The translations under genes and the position numbers were made by a program. A DNA stretch of 64,000 nt from contig CAJQUW010006364.1 in NCBI GenBank assembly GCA_907163375.1, positions 1-64,000 of the forward strand. Reading direction: 5' to 3'. Position 1 is the stretch's first letter. Each line of letters opens with the position of its first letter. Below the pieces are notes generated by a model. That model did no database searches, had not been told where the DNA came from, and saw only the letters and a list, made by a program, of their open reading frames with translations. The stretch comes from Prostheceraeus crozeri. Lineage: Eukaryota > Platyhelminthes > Polycladida > Euryleptidae. This document shows positions 44,433 through 57,363 of this stretch, piece after piece.

Positions 44433-45770
44433 ATGGAAAAACCAAATTTAAAAAAATTATATTCGACCGCATCATCCTGTTCTTCTTATTCGACGGGATC
44501 AACGGGATTTGAATATAAATGTTTTGATAATAATAATAATAATAATCCATGTATAGATGTTAATATTTTATTTGAATTACAAGCCGAAATATTTAGAGAA
44601 CAGACTAAATGTTTACCTTCTATTGAAACTAATTATTGTATTTTTCCAGTTAATCCATTCATAAAATTTATGGATATTGTAAGTAAGTATAATGATGTTG
44701 CCTATGTTGAACTAAATAAAGAAAATATGGTTATAATAGGTCATAATAATGTTTATGGTTTTATTAGAGCAGTGTTGCCAATTAGTAATACTGATTGGAT
44801 AGAAACTAAAATAATTAATTATATCAATATTAGAGAATTAGTAAAAAAATTAAAATCTTTTTCAAAAGAAAAAATTAGATTATTTGTTGATGAACATAAT
44901 CAATATAATATTCATATAGAGAGCAAAAACATAATGAAGAACTGTTATGTCAAGTTTATTATAGAGATACAATTTATAAACAAGAAAGATCTGATATGCC
45001 ACAAAGATATGATGATGATACTTATATAGGATTATATTCAAATTTAAAAATTAATTTGTTGAAATCTTACATAAATGGTTTAGCTCAACAAGAGAAAATT
45101 TATATGTGGACAACACCTTATACTATTAACAATGACCATAATCATAATTATAATAATTTTAAAGAATCTGATAATAAAATTTTAAAGAATCCTATAATAA
45201 TAATGATGATAATATAAATGATGATTCTGAAACATCTGAAAAAGGTGTGAATGGTAACAAAGATTATAAAAATATCAGTAATTATAAAAATTTAAGTGAA
45301 CAAAAATTTTGTATCTGAACATGATATTAATACTACATATAATCAAAATTTATCTAAATTTCATTTTCTTACAATTGAAAATAATAATGATGGAATAGTT
45401 GAAGATGCTATTAGACATTATGTGTCGGGTCTACAAGATTTAAATTAGGATTTACATCTAATCAATTTAAAATTTTATCATCTTTAATAAAAACTAAAAA
45501 TGAATCAGATCATGGTGGTGTTATTAAATTTTCCAAAAGAGATGAAAGACCAAAATTTTTCTCTATTATATTGTTATCAAATAATAAATTTAATTTGGAA
45601 TTAGATATTCCCATCAGGGAATGGCACCTATCAGGGAATGGCATCCTATACCAAAAAGTGTAATTTATGATGTTGAAGAATCAATTTATGATGATGATGA
45701 TGATGAAGAATCAATAGTCAGTGAAAATAGATTTAAATTGTCTTTTGATAAAACGCTATATGACAAAACT
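44433..45770 (+). pseudogene. Sliding-clamp-like (PCNA-like) region, Polinton 2
   Basis: The first 198 codons are open. They contain FIKFMDIVSKYNDVAYVELN, then MVIIGHNNVYGFIRAVLP and NIRELVKKLKSF, and KIRLFVDEHNQYNIHI after a gap. The order of a first helix, two strands, a 'LP' turn, a 'vnixxLxKxLK' helix and paired strands fits one PCNA domain. Further right, FTSNQFKILSSLIKTK could start a second domain. It lies directly before PolB on the same strand, which suits a processivity factor. The match is fold-level only and may be wrong. The region has a few breaks. Confidence 0.35.
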
Positions 45771-45916
45771 TAATATGATAAAACTTAATGTGATAAAGAA
45801 AATAAAATAACTAAAGAACGTGAAATATATAATAATATATAATAAGTCACAAGACCTTGATAATAGAATGTTTATATCTAAAATAAAACACAAATTTTTT
45901 CTTTAAAAAACAAAAA

Positions 45917-48900
45917 ATGGAAAAGTTTTATTGTAACTTATGTAAAAAAAAAGTTGCAAACAAAAAGAAGTTATCAATCCCATTTACAAAGTAAATTGCA
46001 TTTACAAAAAAAGTAGATCGAATTGATGAAAGAAATACATTAAAATTGAATAATTACAAAAATCATTTAGAAACATTACCTACTGATATAAAAATTAAAA
46101 AATGTTTGATGATTATTCACATTTGGAATATAAAAAAGTTTTTAATAGTGAAGATGAACATGTACAAACCGAAGGTTCTAGGGCTTGGCCCGCACCAGAT
46201 GGAAGATATTTTTTTAGCGATACTGATGAATTTAACGAAATAGATGAATTTGATGAAGCGGAACGAAGCGATGAAGCGGTAACAGATATAAATTATTTAT
46301 TTAATGAATCTGTTGAATATAATGAAACCGATGAAACTTTTTATAATGTATTAGCAAACTTTTTCAAAATATTTAAGAAATCTTTCAAATGTTATATGAA
46401 TGTGGAAGTACTTTATACAAAAAATGGATCTGATGGAATTCCTGAAGAAATAATACAAGGACATTTTACAAATTCACAAGAAATTCATAATGTAAATGAT
46501 ATACATTCCATATTTGAATCGATGATAAATAAATTAGAAAATTGTATAATTGAAGCCCAGTTACGTAAATCTGGTTGGAGATTTCTTAAAATACTATCTA
46601 AGAAAATAGTAATTGATAAATATAAAAATAATACTGGTGGTAGTTATGTTCCTTTGCCTTTCAGTTCACCACAAATAATCAACATAAAAAATGAAGATGA
46701 TTATTGTTTTCTGTGGAGTGTTATAGCACATTTACATCCTGCAGAATATCATAAAGAAAGACTAAGTCATTATAATAAAGAAGAATATATAAAGGAATTT
46801 GATCACTCTGATGGCTTACATGAATTTCCATATGATTATAATAAGCTAACAAAGTTTCATAAAAAGAATAAAAATTTAATAGAAGTTTTTGAATTAAATG
46901 TGAATTATGTTTCTATTGGTAAAATTAATCCATTTTACTCAGATTCAAAAAAAATTTATTTGAATAATAAAAATTTATGCCAATCAGAAATAGTATATAA
47001 TGATAGAGGAAATTACATGCATCATAATATTTTTTACCAAGGAAATATAATATGTACTGAAAAATTTGAAATTATAAAAACATTATCACCAATAATGATT
47101 AATCATAATAATTATAAAGGACGTAATTATAATTATGATTATGATTCCGATTATTCATCATTATCTTTAGAATATCAACAAAAATTACAAAATTTAAATA
47201 AAAGTTTACAAAAATGTAAAACAGATTATCAACAACAATTAAAAATGTTACTACAGGAATATCACCATAAATATCAAAATAAGATAGAAACTATTCAAAA
47301 ATTAAATGAAGAAAATGATGAAGACAATAAAGAATTAAATAATGAAGAAAATGAAACCAATCAAAAAATAAATGAGTGTTTAAAAAAATGTCAACAACAT
47401 TATAAAGAACAATATGATAAAGAATATAATTATCAGCTACAAATATTAAATCAAAATTATCAACAGTCTGAAAAAGATTTACAAAGATATATTGATTTAA
47501 CATATGAAATATATCAAGATAAATTTGAAAAATTAAAACAAACAAAACAATCAGCACAAGCGAATATATTATATTATCAGGGTCATTTTATATTGTGTAA
47601 AGATGTTTCGATATTTACAAAAACTTCAGATAATGCTAATTTTCCCTGTCTCCAATGTATGACGAGCTTTAGAACTAAAGAAGAAATGAATAGACATTTG
47701 GAGAATTGTCAACAAAATGAAGCAGTTGAAAATACTTTTCCTAAAGATGATTATCTAATATATAATAAATGGTATTACAAAAATGAAGTACCCTTTACTA
47801 TTTATTGTGATTTCGAAGCATATAATGTTAACATGACACAAAATTCTGATAATGGTAAATACGAAAAAAGTTCACCTGAAAAAAGTGCATCTGAACAAAG
47901 TAAAGAAAAATATTTATTTGAACAAAAACCATTATGTTGGGGAATGTACATTCATTCAAATTATCCTGAATCATTTAAATCAGAATATTATCAATACTAT
48001 GGTGAAGATTGTTCAGAAATGTTTACAAAGAAAGTAGAAGAATTACAAGGATGTTTTTCATAATTGCTTGAAACAAATATACCAATGCTTCCATTAACGG
48101 ATGAAGAAAAATATCATTTTAATGATGAAATAAAATGTTTTTACTGTGGAAAAGAATTTACAAATAATTATAAACCTGGCAGTGGTAGATATCTTGATAA
48201 AGTAAAAGATCATGATCATCTAAATGGATTATATAGAGGTGTAGCACATAATTCTTGTAATCTTAATGCTAATAAATTTAAATATAACTTTGTTCCTTTA
48301 TATTTCTACAATGGTTCCAAATATGATTTCCATTTAATAATGAAAGATTTATTTTCATCTGAAAAATTACAACAACAACAAATAAATGTACTATGTAAAC
48401 AAGAAGAAGAATATTTTTCAATGCAATTAGGTTGTATTAGAATTTTAGATGCATTTAGATTTTTTACTCCTTATTCATTAGATGTTATGGGAAAAACTTT
48501 GAAACCTGAACAATGTAAAATATTAAATAAATATAATTTAAAACCTTTAAAAGGAATACTTCCGTATGAATATATAACCTGCGGTTCACAGTCGAAGACT
48601 GATATAAATATAATAAATGAAATAATGAAAGAACAAAAACTTCCTCCAGTAAATAAATTCAAATCAATATTAAAACAATCACAAGTATCTGAAGAAGACT
48701 ATGCAGAAGCTGAAAGGAATTGGAAAGATTTAAATTGTAGAACAATGTATGATTATACAATGAAATATCTTCAGATAGATGTATTAATCCTTACTGATCT
48801 TTTTGAAAACTTTCGTGATATGTGTTTAGAATATTACAGAATAGATCCATGTTATTGTTATTCTACACCAGGATTAACATGGTTTGCAGGATTAAATCAT

Positions 48901-49101
48901 GCTGGTGTTAAACTTAAACATTACAAAGAAAATACATGTGATAAATTATTATTTTTTGAATCTGGTATTAGAGGTGGTGTTTCATCAGTTTTAGGTAATA
49001 GATCTGTTAAATGTTATAATAAGAAAGTAAATGCACAAGAATATGGAATAATGAAACCTTTATCTCCAGAAGAAATTTTAAGGGGGTGTAAAATGTCATA
49101 A
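45917..49101 (+). pseudogene. PolB: DNA polymerase B remnant (exonuclease side), Polinton 2
   Basis: Parts seen include a short N-terminal zinc finger (FYCNLCKKKV) and an acidic region. The EDDYCFLWSVIAHLHPAEYH block, homologous to the equivalent block in Polinton 1, follows. Then come a long Gln/Lys coiled-coil-like insertion, a C2H2-like finger (FPCLQCMTSF), the exonuclease opening FTIYCDFEAYN and the CYCGKEF...KVKDHDHLNGLY knuckle. Further exonuclease motifs are YNGSKYDFHLIMKDL and YLQIDVLILTDLFENF, ending in FFESGIRGG. This is a protein-primed polymerase remnant that reaches the right terminal repeat. It is broken. Confidence 0.8.
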
Positions 49102-49462
49102 TCACAAATTTGAGATTCTTGACTTTTCTGATTTTACAGTGTCCTTGAACGGTCATGATTTTAAGGGGGGTGTAACATGTCATGGAATTTTGAAAAATTT
49201 GAGAAATTGGGTATTTTTAAAAACGCTTAAATTTATGATTTTAGGTCTTCATGACCTGAAAAAATGACCAATTTTCTTAAATTTAGGCGTTATTAAAAAT
49301 ACCAATTTTTCAAAAAAATGGTACTTTTTAAATGGACTAAATTTATGAATTTAGGTCTTAAAAACCTGAAAAAGGGTTCAAATTCATGAATTTATGTCGT
49401 TTTTAAAAATACCAATTTTTCTGAATTTTTCGGTGTCCTGGAACGGTCTGCTTCCTATTACT
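49077..49462 (-). repeat. Right terminal inverted repeat of Polinton 2
   Basis: This is the reverse complement of 37600-37986, ending CCTATTACT. It begins inside the last polymerase codons. Confidence 0.9.
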
Positions 49463-49468
49463 AACATT
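49463..49468. repeat. Target-site duplication of Polinton 2, right copy
   Basis: AACATT directly follows the last base of the right terminal repeat and is identical to bases 37594-37599. Confidence 0.9.
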
Positions 49469-49799
49469 GACAGACTTGACAGCTACAAGTATTAAAGAAA
49501 TTTTTATTTTTGCTTATTTGGTTCACAATCTGTCTACCGTATTCATTAATAACTGTAATGGGTAAGTCAAACTTCTTAACAGCTTTATTAATTTTTCTAT
49601 CACATTTATCATTGATAAATGGAACTTTAAAATAGCAATTATTTTGGTTTTTAATTTTATTTCTACCTTTATGCTTGTTCCTTTTCTTAGGAAAATTCTT
49701 GTTACTGTAGCCATTTTTAGTCAAAATGTCATTAAATTCGCAAATTTTTTCTTTTTGCATAACTTCATTGCTACACCTATTACTTATGTCTTTTAGCAC
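49463..49799 (-). mobile_element. Penelope-like remnant, central part (right flank of Polinton 2)
   Basis: Minus-strand translation gives FKVPFINDKCDRKINKAVKK and FDLPITVINEYGRQI, the region between the RT and the GIY-YIG nuclease, ending in a Cys knuckle (NTCSCQVCQC). The sequence beyond Polinton 2 on the left continues the same strand with LHLPKYKCSDKYVAE, as expected if one Penelope-like element was split by the Polinton. Its other end meets a MITE at about 49797. Confidence 0.75.
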
Positions 49800-50010
49800 T
49801 AGAAGCGCCGATGAGTCAATTTTGACTCATTTTGACTTTCAACTTCAGTTTTTTTGATTAAAGGCACCGATCTTTGGCTTGATTCTTTTTGACTTTTCTT
49901 TATTTTTGATTTACTTTGAAAAACCATTGAAAAATTCTCATGTGCAAGCATAATTCATGGCAAATGAAATATTAACTCAAGAAAGTCCGAATGAGTCAAA
50001 ATTGACTCAT
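49797..50010. mobile_element. MITE with palindromic termini
   Basis: ATGAGTCAATTTTGACTCAT (49811-49830) and its reverse complement (49991-50010) form the ends. The match continues inward to GACTTTC, giving about 30-bp inverted repeats, each itself a palindrome. The CACTAGAAGCGCCG string before the left one suggests a piggyBac-like terminus, but no intact TTAA pair is seen. Confidence 0.5.
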
Positions 50011-50545
50011 TGCAAAATCGCGTACACTGCATGTTGTCCTTCAAATTCTAACTATGTTTAGAATGCTATGTTATAATAACGTCATCGAAGCAGAGACAGT
50101 GATTCTTATGTTGATGCAGCGGATATCCATTGCTTGATATTGACTGCTAGACTTAGTTTTTCTGTGAGTCATGTGAAAAGCAATTGCAAAGATATCCCCA
50201 CTGGGAAAAGTTCTAGTTAGCCGCCAACGGCCCGCTACCACACTTTCGGAAAAGTTTTCATCTCGTGCTAGCGGATCACACGCTAGAGGCCCTCTAGCAA
50301 AATAAACATCGGTAACGGCGAGGAAAAATTATAGCCGCCCACTATCGTGAGCAAACAAATAGCCGATACTTGAAGTCTTTGAAACATACTTTCTTTTTCA
50401 TAAATATTATCTTACCCTTTTTTTAAAGTCACGCAGCATTCAAATTTTGATATGACAAGTTAAGGAAGTAAAGGCTTAAATTTTCTAGTGATTATTCAAC
50501 GATCCGAAAATTTCTAAACAGATGTTCGGGTGATTTCATTGGTGA
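50011..50545. other. Intergenic, nothing recognised
   Basis: Single-copy-looking sequence between the MITE and the piggyBac element. No gene is seen. Confidence 0.4.
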
Positions 50546-50549
50546 TTAA

Positions 50550-53200
50550 CCCTTATCGGTATACGCCGTCACATTTTGTTGCAAAGAATTCTTAAATAGC
50601 GATATCTTTGTTAATAATTACTCAATATATTTTTCCTCTTGTGACGATGAAGAAATGTTAACAATAAAGGTTCCCTGCGCTGATAAATTTTAATCCGTTG
50701 TTTAAATCATGGCTCAGTTGCAAACACCTTCATCGGTATAAGTGTCACGTTTTGTTGCATTCACAAAGGTCACCGATCTTGTCCTACTGCAGTCATCGTA
50801 ATGACCGCAATATCGCTATTAATCTCTTTCACTAGTTAGCGATGGTTGATTACTTGCCTTCCAAAGTTACCTCTTGATTACTCATTGCCATCATCCCATG
50901 GGCGTATCAATAAACACACGCAGCTATACATTTGAGAATACGAGAGAACGTTATCCCTCTGTGCGAACGCTCACTGGCGATATACGATGCAGTGCAGACG
51001 TGTGACCGCCAAACCTTGACTACGTGTTTCGTAAATTGCACAGTGATCTAACGTCAAACGATGACTCGACTAAGTGCTAAAGCCGCGATGGAATTGATCA
51101 TGAATCTCAGCGAAAACAATGATTCGTTCGACGAAAGTGCATCAGAAGACGAAATTTTCGGTGAACTGTCTCCCATCAACGTTGATGTCGATCACATACA
51201 GCAAGATGAAGAAGATGGAGAAATTGATTTCTACGTTCAAAATGACACTGACAGCGAAAGTGACAGCAATGAAGTAGAGGAAGAGGTTCTCCCTTCAGAA
51301 ATTCAAGTAAACGATATAATTTTCTCGACAGAGCCATTTCAGTCCAGGTCAAGAAACCGAAATATCACGAACTTTCATCCGCGTAATCTGGCTCACCCAT
51401 CATCAGAGAAGGCGGCATTTCAGTTGTTTATCAACGAAGAAATCGTCCTCATTATTTTGAGATACACAAATAGGAAAGTGAGCGACGTCATACGGACTGT
51501 CAGGAAAATTCATTCGTACATGTGTCCATTCACTTTGGACGAAATTTTAGCTTGTCTGGCAATTTTACTGCGGGCTGGTCTCGATAGAGACAATTTCACA
51601 TCGATAGAAGAATTGTGGAATCCTACCGAAGGAAGGCCATTCTTTCGGGCCGTGATCAGCATTCTGCGATTCAAATTTTTTTCTTCGCACCGCGAGGTTC
51701 GATAACTTTCGAAATCGGGAAGAACGTCTGAAGGATGATCGCCTCACTGCCATACGGGAGATATGGGACTTGTTCCAACGCAACTTAATGAGATTTTATG
51801 TACCTGATACTGTCCTAACCGTTGATGAGCAGCTTGTCGGATACCGGGGCAAGGTACCCGGAAGAACATATTTACCGTCAAAGCCTGCTAAATATGGAGT
51901 CAAGATATTTTGGCTTTGTGAGGCCGAGAGTGGTTTTGCTCTGAATTCAATTATCTACACCGGAAAGAAAGACAACAAAGTTCACAGAAATCTCGGAAAA
52001 GATGTAGTGATGGAATTGTGCGTACCAGTGTATGGATCTCGTCGAGATATTGTGACAGATAATTATTTCACCAGTCATTCTCTCGCTACTTCACTCCTCG
52101 AGAAAGATTTAACGTTGCTCGGGACCGTGAGGCTAAACAGAAGAGAAATTCCCCCACAATTGAAAAGTAAGGATCGCCAGCCTAATTCTTCAGTTTTCGT
52201 TCATGATCACGAAAACAAGATTGTTATGGTTTCCTACTGTCCGAAGAAGAACCGAAACGTTGTGTTGCTAAGCTCATCTCACTCTGGCAATGAAATTGTT
52301 CCGGAATCGTCAATGAAACCACGAATGATAATCGATTACAACTTCGGGAAGAAAGGAGTGGACCAGTTCGATGAGAACATTGAGGAATTTACATGCAGGA
52401 GAAAGACAGTTCGTTGGCCGTTACTTCTTTTTTATAATATGCTTGATGTGTCGGCTTTCAACGCTTTTCTCATAATGAAACACGACGGTTATCCAAACTC
52501 TCGGCGACATTTCATGAAACAGTTGAGTTTGATGTTGGCCAAACCATATGCAGAAACGAGACACAAGAAAAGCCGTAACTTGCCGCGTGCTACGAAACAT
52601 GCCGCAGAGATCTTGGGGTTCACGCAACCAGCAACTTCTCTTCCTTTGACCACTCTTCAATCAAAATTTGGCCGTTGCAAAGTGTGCTCATCAGTGTCTC
52701 GCTCGTCATGTGATCTCTGTCAAAACTTCGTGTGTCCTCGTCATCGCAGAGTAGCGAAGCTCACAAAGTGCTTATACTGTTGAGAATCTGAGGTGTAGCC
52801 TACGATCTGCGTATCGTAGAATTGAATGAAAATAACCTTGAATATTTTGTGTCACTGTTTTTTAATGTACAATTCTATATTATTTGAACATGCACATGCA
52901 AGCAGATAAAAACATTAAGGAAGTTGAAAGTTGTTGCCTTTTCTGAGTATCGGATTAATCGCATTTATACTGTAATCGATTTAAATTGTAGGCCTATATA
53001 ATGTTTTATTTCAGTTAGTAACCAGTTCTGTATGTTCCACTTTCAATTACCTAAAAGTCTTCAGAACAAAAATATCGAATCTCTTAAGAAAAATGTAATA
53101 GATAGAGATGAAAAATCATTGGATACATTTAGAAGACATTTGCAACAAAATGTGACACTTATACCGATGAGGGTGTTCCAAAGTTGCATACCGATAAGGG
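50550..53200 (+). mobile_element. piggyBac transposon, 2,651 bp, nearly intact
   Basis: TTAA (50546-50549) is followed by CCCTTATCGGTAT. The right end is ATACCGATAAGGG followed by TTAA (53201-53204), giving perfect 13-bp terminal repeats with TTAA duplications. Longer subterminal inverted repeats also match: a TTCATCGGTATAAGTGTCAC string at about 50729 and its counterpart at about 53150, each beside GTTTTGTTGCA. The element carries one transposase gene with a single frameshift and is otherwise well preserved, so it is fairly young. Confidence 0.9.
51061..52783 (+). pseudogene. piggyBac transposase with one frameshift
   Basis: The first part (51061-51705, 214 codons) has an acidic N-terminus and the HPSSEKAAFQLFINEEI and SYMCPFTLDEILACLAI segments of the DDE_Tnp_1_7 family. 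The frame then slips near the T-run at about 51675. The second part (51770-52783) carries TVDEQLVGYRGKVPGRTY (first catalytic Asp), DIVTDNYFTS (second Asp) and NFGKKGVDQFDENIEEF (third Asp). A C-terminal Cys-rich zinc domain (CKVCSSVSRSSCDLC and CPRHRR) that binds the element ends follows. The start Met at 51061 follows about 500 bp of 5' sequence. The enzyme acts by hairpin-intermediate cut-and-paste at TTAA. A short intron instead of a frameshift is possible but less likely. Confidence 0.85.
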
Positions 53201-54179
53201 TTAAGAAAGTTGTTGCTCGAAGATATTCCATGTACACTATTGTTACACGATAAGATTGGAGAGCAACAGCTACAGGCGTCACAACTGATATATGCTCAAT
53301 GATTATTGCATCGACTGAGCAGGTTCAATTTTGGTATCAATGGTTTTCACCGGATAAGCCTGTATAATATAAGCTTACTTCACTGTATATTGCCACACCC
53401 CATGTTTCTCAGCTATAAGAGACTCCAAATCATACTCAATGCAACAAGCAATATGCATCAGAATGCAGCAACGTTCGCTGTTTTGTTTCCTCACTTTCAT
53501 GATGAAATCTTAAATAAACATTACTAATTTCCAAGAGAGAAAAATTTTCCTTCACCACAAACGATTCCAAAACACTAAATATTTCAAACCTGTATGTAAT
53601 GTTTTATTTGCCGTAGATAACTTCATTCTTTTACTTCTTTCGGAGGAGATCGTTATATCGACTCAGCTGGTGTAATAGACGAGTCCAGTAATTGCACCGA
53701 CTCGTAAGATGTAACGGTTACTACCACTGATTTGTCGTGTATATCACTCAGTGGGAGAAGCTGATGAAAATACAATGACAATCCATATCTAGCATGTTAT
53801 TCACTTTGGTTGAATTAGAGAACGCATATGCTCATGATATACGCATTATTTATGATCGGAGAGATGTTATCCAAGTAAACCTGCAATCGTTTAAAGGAGA
53901 ATGAGCAAGCATTATCAGCTCAGTAGTGCTCTGATGTAGCAAAAAAATGCAATACTTCTGGATTCCATACATTTTATTGACTACATATTGCCAAAGGAAG
54001 AAAACGTCATACGGTTAGTGTTATTTTCTTGTCAAAAATATGCAGTAACCACAATAATCATGATCAGAAAAAAACTTACCAGGACTAGCAGCCACCAATG
54101 TTGCTCAAAGTATCTGCTAAATTCTACCCATGTCTAGCATAGGTGCATTTTCCGTCATGTTACAAGAAATCAACAGATA

Positions 54180-54400
54180 CAAGCTCCTATTTGACGAAAC
54201 CCCACATCTGCTGCCTGGTTTGTTGTGTAGTTGACATGAAAACGAAATGCTTAAATCTCATTCTTTTTAAACAAAAATAAATATAAGATTTCTCATGCCA
54301 TAGCACTGAATACTTGATGTAATCCAGATAAATTCCGTCTGTTTTTCTGCTTTCAGCTATTGTGTCATCCACGTATCTGTAATGTTGAATTCATATGTGA
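54180..54400 (-). mobile_element. Possible Penelope-like RT scrap
   Basis: Minus-strand translation contains HYRYVDDTIAESRK, which fits RT motif C (the 'RYVDDT' box of Penelope-like elements). Degraded sequence follows. Nothing else of the element is certain. Confidence 0.3.
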
Positions 54401-54457
54401 AATATTCCACTCCCGAAGTCGCCGGCATGTGTAAAGAATCCATTGTCTGAAAAGTTC

Positions 54458-54492
54458 AATTGCTCGTTCAACAGCTTCATGAACGAGCAATT
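54458..54492. repeat. Hairpin with 13-bp arms
   Basis: AATTGCTCGTTCA and TGAACGAGCAATT are perfect complements around a 9-base loop. Function unknown. Confidence 0.7.
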
Positions 54493-57048
54493 TTTCAAAT
54501 TGCCGGAAGCTGTGCAGAGGACAGCTGTACGCTTCAGATGACATGTGAACTCATCCGCCAATCATCTGACTGTCAACAACAGAAGAAGCTTCAGTGACGA
54601 TTTGACGCACACTTTGGAAAAGCCATCACGGCAGCATTAAAAGATGCATGAAATAGTTAATTTCGGTTAATCGAATGAATCTCAGATCCTCTGTGATCGC
54701 AATTGAACCGCCACGTTTTGATCATGGATGGATGGCCCTTAATACCTGAGACTTGCCTAACTCTGACTCTCACACCTTTATGGCATTGTCATCCTATGTC
54801 CAATGGAACCAATGAGAAGCAATCAAGGATATTGATTCTAGGTTTTTCTGCACATAATTTTCATTGCAGGGATGGTTCATGATGAAGCACCACAAATAAA
54901 CAACTTGTGCGATGATTTCTAACAAAACCAGTGATAAAATGTCATGCAACCTGTATGCAAACCTCAATCGATGAATTTCATGTAGTATCTGGTACTATTT
55001 TTTTCCTGGCCACATTGTTCTGATGACTTCGTTTTCAAGTTATACTATAGTCATATAAAATTATCGCTTTGATGCTGCTTGCTTGAAACTTGAGCTGTTG
55101 TTTGAAATATACATGATTTAAATTAATACTCATTTTCTGATTCAAGTGCGCAGGCAGACATGCTTTAGCTGTCATCAGATCCAAGATTTGTTGTACTTCA
55201 AACCTTGACAAGGCCTGTATTTACATTTACAATCTTAAGTTATTTACACAGCTGGAAATGTATTTGTTGTGCACATCATGTTGTTATAGTGACGTGCACT
55301 AAGTAACTTCATCAGATTTTGTGACCGAGGGTAGGATAAGCTCACCTTATTATAATAGGCCTACTCAACTGAGATGTTGAGGAAAGAAATGCAATGACGT
55401 AGCGGTTAAAATGATTATAACTGATGTGTTATGTAGGAAAAGCGGAACTATTTTGCCAAATGAGCTCATGAAAGCATCAGGAGTTTCATTACGTTTGGAT
55501 GAGGACACTACTGGCTCTCATGAACCTTAACATGTTTAGGCTGGCGGCAGGATATTCATTTTGAAGAACATCTGCGTATCGAAGTGACTTAAAAAGGCGT
55601 GGGGCTTATGGGAATAAATATAGCTTCATTATGGCTACCGCTAGTTTTACTGTTTCTATATCTTACATTGAAGGGACGAATAAGTGCTGTGAAGTAGAAG
55701 GTGACGCCATACGTCGGAAGTAGTGCACACCCTTTTTTTCACCTCAGAGATGTGTAATATCATTCTGCCTATTTCTATCTGAATCACAAAAGTTAAATCA
55801 CTTAATTCAAGTAGGCCTACCTTTTCGGCATCTTACTTACGGATGCCCAAAGTAGGTAACTCAATTGGTTAGTCAAACCTGGAATTTTGGTGGATATTCT
55901 ACAGCATCACACCTACCGATCCATCTCTGAGGAAACTCACAACCAATATACGACGTAACTTGTGTATGAAAATTTGGGATTGCTTCTTGCTGAAAAAGCG
56001 TGTTCATCATCACCTTTGATTCACCTTTGTTCATCATCACCTCAGCAAAGCTTTGATTGATGAAGCAATGTTAGATGCCGGCATACGAGCTAAGCGTTCC
56101 TTGTGACAACGTGGGGATTGTCACTGTCTCAGTGCGCATATCTGTGAATATTTTCGTGTGCGCAAATTTGAATCAAGTTCATTTGTCACGATTAATTATT
56201 TCACGTTTGTCACGAATAATCCCATTCTGCGTCTTGAAGAGATTCCACCGTTAGACTGGTGACTGCAAAACTATGTTAGTCACTGTAATGGGTAAACATC
56301 AGTGTAATGCGGAAGAGCGACAGCAGATAAATTGACGTCACACTACAAGGTGGCCCAGATGTTGTACTATCTTTAATAGCGTGTTGAGCCATTTCTAATG
56401 CAGCATGTGTCATTTTAAACGTGAACACACCCCAATTTATTATCTAAAAATATATTTTGACATACCTTCTGTTATTTTTTTCTCTGCATGCTCTAAAACA
56501 TTAGCTACATTCTACAAGAATCAAGTATTTCAAATACCAGTCCTGTTTGAAAGAAGAGACAATATGACCGCAAGAATTAACAATGATCCACTTAGATATC
56601 GATGCTGTGCTATCTATTAACTGCATTCAATTCACATTTAAATTTCAATCAGACATCGGTCAATAGTGACAAATTCACTGCAAGATTGGAAGCTCGAGTC
56701 AGTGACATGTCTCTAGACAGATGGGCGGCAGAATTGAATGAAAGTCGCATTGGTAGTTGCAAGCTCGATCTTGCCAGAGCATCGTCTCATGACCGAGAAT
56801 CGGTGATTATTTACATCACAATCAATGAGATGACAGGTGATCATCTGGGACTCAGGCACATGTGACCGACATAGCCGTAAGACGACCTTGGACAGTTTTG
56901 AAGTTAACTTCAAATTTTTAATTACTTAAAAGTAAAAAAATTGCCAACAATTGATGTCATAAGTTGCATCTGCATTAGTACAACATGCTTACCAAGAATC
57001 ACTGCTATCAAAGATTTGTAGCGGATTTTCTTGTGAAAACGTGTGTTC

Positions 57049-57075
57049 AAAGTCATCCCGGGATGGGATGACTTT
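57049..57075. repeat. Hairpin with 11-bp arms
   Basis: AAAGTCATCCC and GGGATGACTTT flank a 5-base loop, about 140 bp before the tRNA-like array. Confidence 0.7.
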
Positions 57076-57363
57076 GGGCACTCGATAAAATAGAGCATAT
57101 TATGTAAATATCGACGGAAAACACATTTTACTGTGTACTATTAAAAGTGAGTTATGAATGTTCAGTTACAAATAGCATCATGCTTTCATTTGATCTCGTT
57201 GTGTTAAGCGATGTCTTAGTCAAAGTATAATGCTGGCTTTGAATTACTGATAACTTGCTTCAGTAGTTTGGCTTGACGGTTAATGCTATGTTGTCTTGGA
57301 GGATGAAGCTATCGGATTCTCCTACGCGGGTTCTTCAATTGAGGACTTATGTCGTTCTGTCGC

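Larger units (their letters stand above)
37600..49462. mobile_element. Polinton/Maverick element 2, complete end to end but decayed
   Basis: An 11,863-bp element is bounded by terminal inverted repeats of about 386 bp starting AGTAATAGG and by an AACATT duplication. Parts are protease (+), integrase, phospholipase A2-like domain, membrane-segment protein, capsid, small Ala/Lys-rich protein and coiled-coil fibre-like protein (all -), then a clamp-like protein and PolB (+). It is much more AT-rich than Polinton 1 and of a different lineage. It is a broken fossil with roughly a dozen or more breaks, of moderate age because its ends and duplication are still exact. It sits inside a Penelope-like element. 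Confidence 0.92.
53205..57216. other. 4-kb stretch with no recognised gene
   Basis: AT-rich sequence with short frames only. It holds a possible Penelope RT scrap (54180-54400), a 13-bp-arm hairpin (54458-54492), an 11-bp-arm hairpin (57049-57075) and three TAGGCCTA octamers. The frame at 56602-56865 has no domain. Confidence 0.45.

Noticed and set aside
53032-53253. Frame across the piggyBac right end
   Set aside because: It runs through the subterminal repeat and terminal repeat, so it is a chance frame.
56602-56865. Possible exon before the tRNA-like array
   Set aside because: The frame has no recognisable motif and no paired splice sites.
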